Below, piece after piece: positions 49,950-51,869 of a stretch of 51,869 nt of DNA. The position numbers and the translations under genes are program-made. Position 1 is the first letter of the stretch. Every line of letters starts with the position of its first letter. The stretch comes from Linderina pennispora (taxonomy: Eukaryota; Kickxellomycota; Kickxellomycetes; Kickxellales; Kickxellaceae), in assembly GCF_002104995.1 (NCBI RefSeq), contig NW_024468304.1, forward strand, positions 1 to 51,869. Direction: 5' to 3'. The notes beneath the pieces were generated by a model. The model saw only the letters and a program-made list of their open reading frames with translations, did not search any database and was not told the DNA's origin.

Positions 49950-50590
49950 AGAAAAATATAGAAGCAGTGTGGAAGTAGCGTAGAAGTAGTGTGGAAAGAA
50001 AAGCAGCTTGCTATGAGCAGATAAGCCAATGCGCGCTGAGGGATCCCTACTTATACCCCTTCCATGGCAACTCCAGTATTCGGGCATTTTTCCATCAAGG
50101 GCCCCTGTACTGAGAGCAGATGTAACGGCCATTGAGTATTCAGCACATGCAAATGCATTTGGCCTAATACCCCCCAAACACCTGAGTCGTGAGAATTGGG
50201 GATCAACCCAGCAAATATGGCAGTGATCCTCGTCCCTCCCTCTTGTGAAGTACCACTGCTTTCTAAACCTCGTGGGCTTTTATATATGGTGCTAGCTACT
50301 GGCTGCTGGCTGCTTAACACTCTTACAATGTGGAGTATCTATGATGTGGGCAATATCCAGACGAGTGGTGGCATGATTGGATTTAATTAGATGTATGCAC
50401 AGACGACGATTGGTATGTAGACGCTGTCAATTCTTGCATAGCGTGATCACTGCCTGGTGAGAGACAGGTATCGCGCATCTAGTCCCACTTCTCATAGCGG
50501 CCCCAGCATGTACTTCTTTCTACAGCAATATGTATAAGCTATTCCAAAGCAGACCAGCTCTGAAGAGGGTATCGGTATATTCTATTACGA
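49950..50590. other. promoter of protein B and spacer
   Basis: Contains a short purine-rich, imperfectly repeated leader (AGAAGTAGYGTAGAAGTAGTG around 49960-50000) and no gene. Confidence 0.3.
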
Positions 50591-50599
50591 CTGCTGCCT

Positions 50600-51431
50600 C
50601 GAGATGAGTATCGGATTGGAGACAAGAAATTGTGCATGTTCCAGCCAATGGCCTGTGTGTGCATCCTATGGAGAGAACTCCATCAAGTACTTTCACACTG
50701 AACCAGTCATTGAGCTCCACAAGGAGCCATGTGAAGAATCTACTTTCAGTTCTACATCTAGAAACTCCGGTGAGGTCTCTTTTGGCGACTGAATTGTCAG
50801 TTTCTCCACAAACATCAGTCTTATTTGTGAGCCAAACAAGTATAATAGCAGGGTAGCCATTGAAACGCCAAACACCCACAGGTCGGATGATGTTCAGGCT
50901 GTGCTTGAGGTGTCTGGCCTTTTTGAGCTTTGTCTTCCGCGACTACACACCATCAACACAAGCATATTCAGCGGACTGTACAGTGACCTGTCGGCTGAAA
51001 TTATGAAGCTCCCCAGTGCTATTGACCACATCATATGCAGGCATCTATACATTGACGATGTGCAGACATACTATCTGCAGTCGCACATCCCCAGACTCGA
51101 TTACGACCCGCATGAGGCATTTGCACAAAGGCTACCTGGTCTACGTGGATTTCTATCCTAAGATGTTCTGGTAAACGACATGGCATGGACCCCATTTCAA
51201 TATCAGAGATCTCTTTGTATTGAATACAAGGGGTGTCCAATTGACGATCTACTGTCCAAGGTGAACATGGACGCGGTCCAGAAGTTGGCGTTGGCGGGAT
51301 TCGTTATTAGCTGCTTGTATTCATTATTCTGTGGCCGGTATGAGCAAGAGGCTCACCTTCCGCATCTGTTGGAGCTGAGAATAGAGCGAGCTGACTGGGA
51401 TGATGTAGTGGTGGCGCCAGAGAATACCTAA
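50600..51431 (+). pseudogene. debris of an F-box/LRR-like gene
   Basis: Short frames in different phases read like pieces of the same family as 33511-35106. Examples are LFELCLPRLHTINTSIFSG and LPSAIDHIICRHLYIDDVQ (50901-51161), RLPGLRGFLS, and AHLPHLLELRIERADWDDVV near the end (51180-51431). Stops and shifts separate them. The family call rests on the repeated L-P-x-L-x-x-L style only. Confidence 0.3.
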
Positions 51432-51802
51432 TACATAGTGGTTAGGTGTCCTATGATGCTAAGGGTGGTCACAGATGCTGGGTAGCTCCTGGCATATAAT
51501 CTAGTGAAGCAACTGTATCCTGGACTGGCGATGTACGATCTCACCGACACTGGAACCTTGGTTGAGTACCGTAAAGGTCGTTTGTGATTTGCTTGATACC
51601 GTGACGGAACCATCCGACCCCGCTAGCTCCTTGGTCCCTCTCCTGATCAATCGCCCGATCTGAACACTAAAGTCTCTGTCACTGGTCCCGTTTTAAACCG
51701 TTTATTCAAATTTCGCCAGTGACAAACCAGTTCTCTTTCATTACGATAGAGCCTTCGCTACTTCAAGGATAAAATTTAAGTTTGTGTAGCGCGCTCTACA
51801 TT
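51432..51802. other. 3' flank of the edge gene, no supported gene
   Basis: No frame, repeat or RNA gene is convincing. Confidence 0.3.
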
Positions 51803-51869
51803 TTATACCTGCGAGGCGCGCAGGGCTTGCTCAAAATCGTCCTTAATGTCATCGATGTGCTCAAGGCCG
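51803..51869 (-). CDS. C-terminus of a Cys/Met-metabolism PLP enzyme (O-acetylhomoserine sulfhydrylase type), partial
   Basis: The last 21 codons, reading GLEHIDDIKDDFEQALRASQ and a final V before TAA at 51803-51805, match the conserved C-terminal helix of trans-sulfuration enzymes (S-x-G-[IL]-E-H-x-D-D-[IL]-x-x-D-x-x-x-A). The family uses pyridoxal phosphate to make or interconvert homocysteine, cystathionine and cysteine in the cytosol. The form of the motif is closest to O-acetylhomoserine (thiol)-lyase, but only the tail is inside the window, so the exact enzyme cannot be fixed. Confidence 0.6.
   Translation of the reverse strand, partial: GLEHIDDIKDDFEQALRASQV

Overview
The window is nuclear DNA of a filamentous, early-diverging fungus. 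The evidence is short introns (about 60-80 nt, GTAAGT/GTATGT donors, CTAAY branch sites), TATA boxes 60-120 bp upstream of ATGs, eukaryotic housekeeping genes with one large exon, and several fungal expanded families (FunK1 kinases, F-box/LRR-like proteins, small secreted Cys-rich proteins, Fanzor nucleases). The style (compact genes, many decayed F-box-like copies) suggests Kickxellomycotina such as Coemansia; this is an inference, not a database result.

Layout. 1-5430: a decayed partial FunK1 kinase copy, then a larger FunK1 gene whose upstream exons are a tandemly duplicated exon-intron module. 5925-8377: an unrecognised 328-aa protein and an ALYREF/Yra1-like mRNA export adaptor, both on minus. 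8378-10977: mostly gene-free, with one decayed F-box-like gene. 10978-13732: a broken zinc-finger gene resembling the N-terminal part of fungal telomere-linked helicase-type elements. 13888-18694: a housekeeping core with Mediator MED7 (+), a Csm1/Pcs1-like monopolin protein with a long AT-hook tail (-), and the 3'-end-processing endonuclease Ysh1/CPSF73 (-). 19414-23617: three tandem paralogues of a four-TM MARVEL-like membrane protein, interrupted by an eroded unknown gene on minus.

23786-36890 is the most interesting accessory region. It holds three related copies of a Fanzor (eukaryotic TnpB-like RNA-guided nuclease) element: a 5'-truncated copy (+), a nearly full-length but frameshifted copy (-), and a short 3' fragment (+). 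All three share the same 3' terminus, a small hairpin, nine bases and CTAG followed by TA, which looks like a Helitron 3' end. Between them lie a Ser-rich disordered 633-aa protein, a possible multi-exon membrane protein, a small secreted protein and an F-box/LRR-like gene broken by two in-frame stops.

36945-41800: an F-box/WD40 SCF receptor, CstF50 (another 3'-end-processing factor) and a glutathione-transferase C-terminal-like frame. 41801-45397 is an AT-rich, gene-poor stretch with a diverged 505-bp-spaced direct repeat and a dispersed repeat. 45398-51869: a four-finger C2H2 regulator, two paralogous six-cysteine secreted proteins, a Myb-like remnant, an unknown 153-aa protein, F-box-like debris, and at the right edge the C-terminus of a trans-sulfuration/O-acetylhomoserine sulfhydrylase-type PLP enzyme. 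No tRNA, rRNA or CRISPR array was found.
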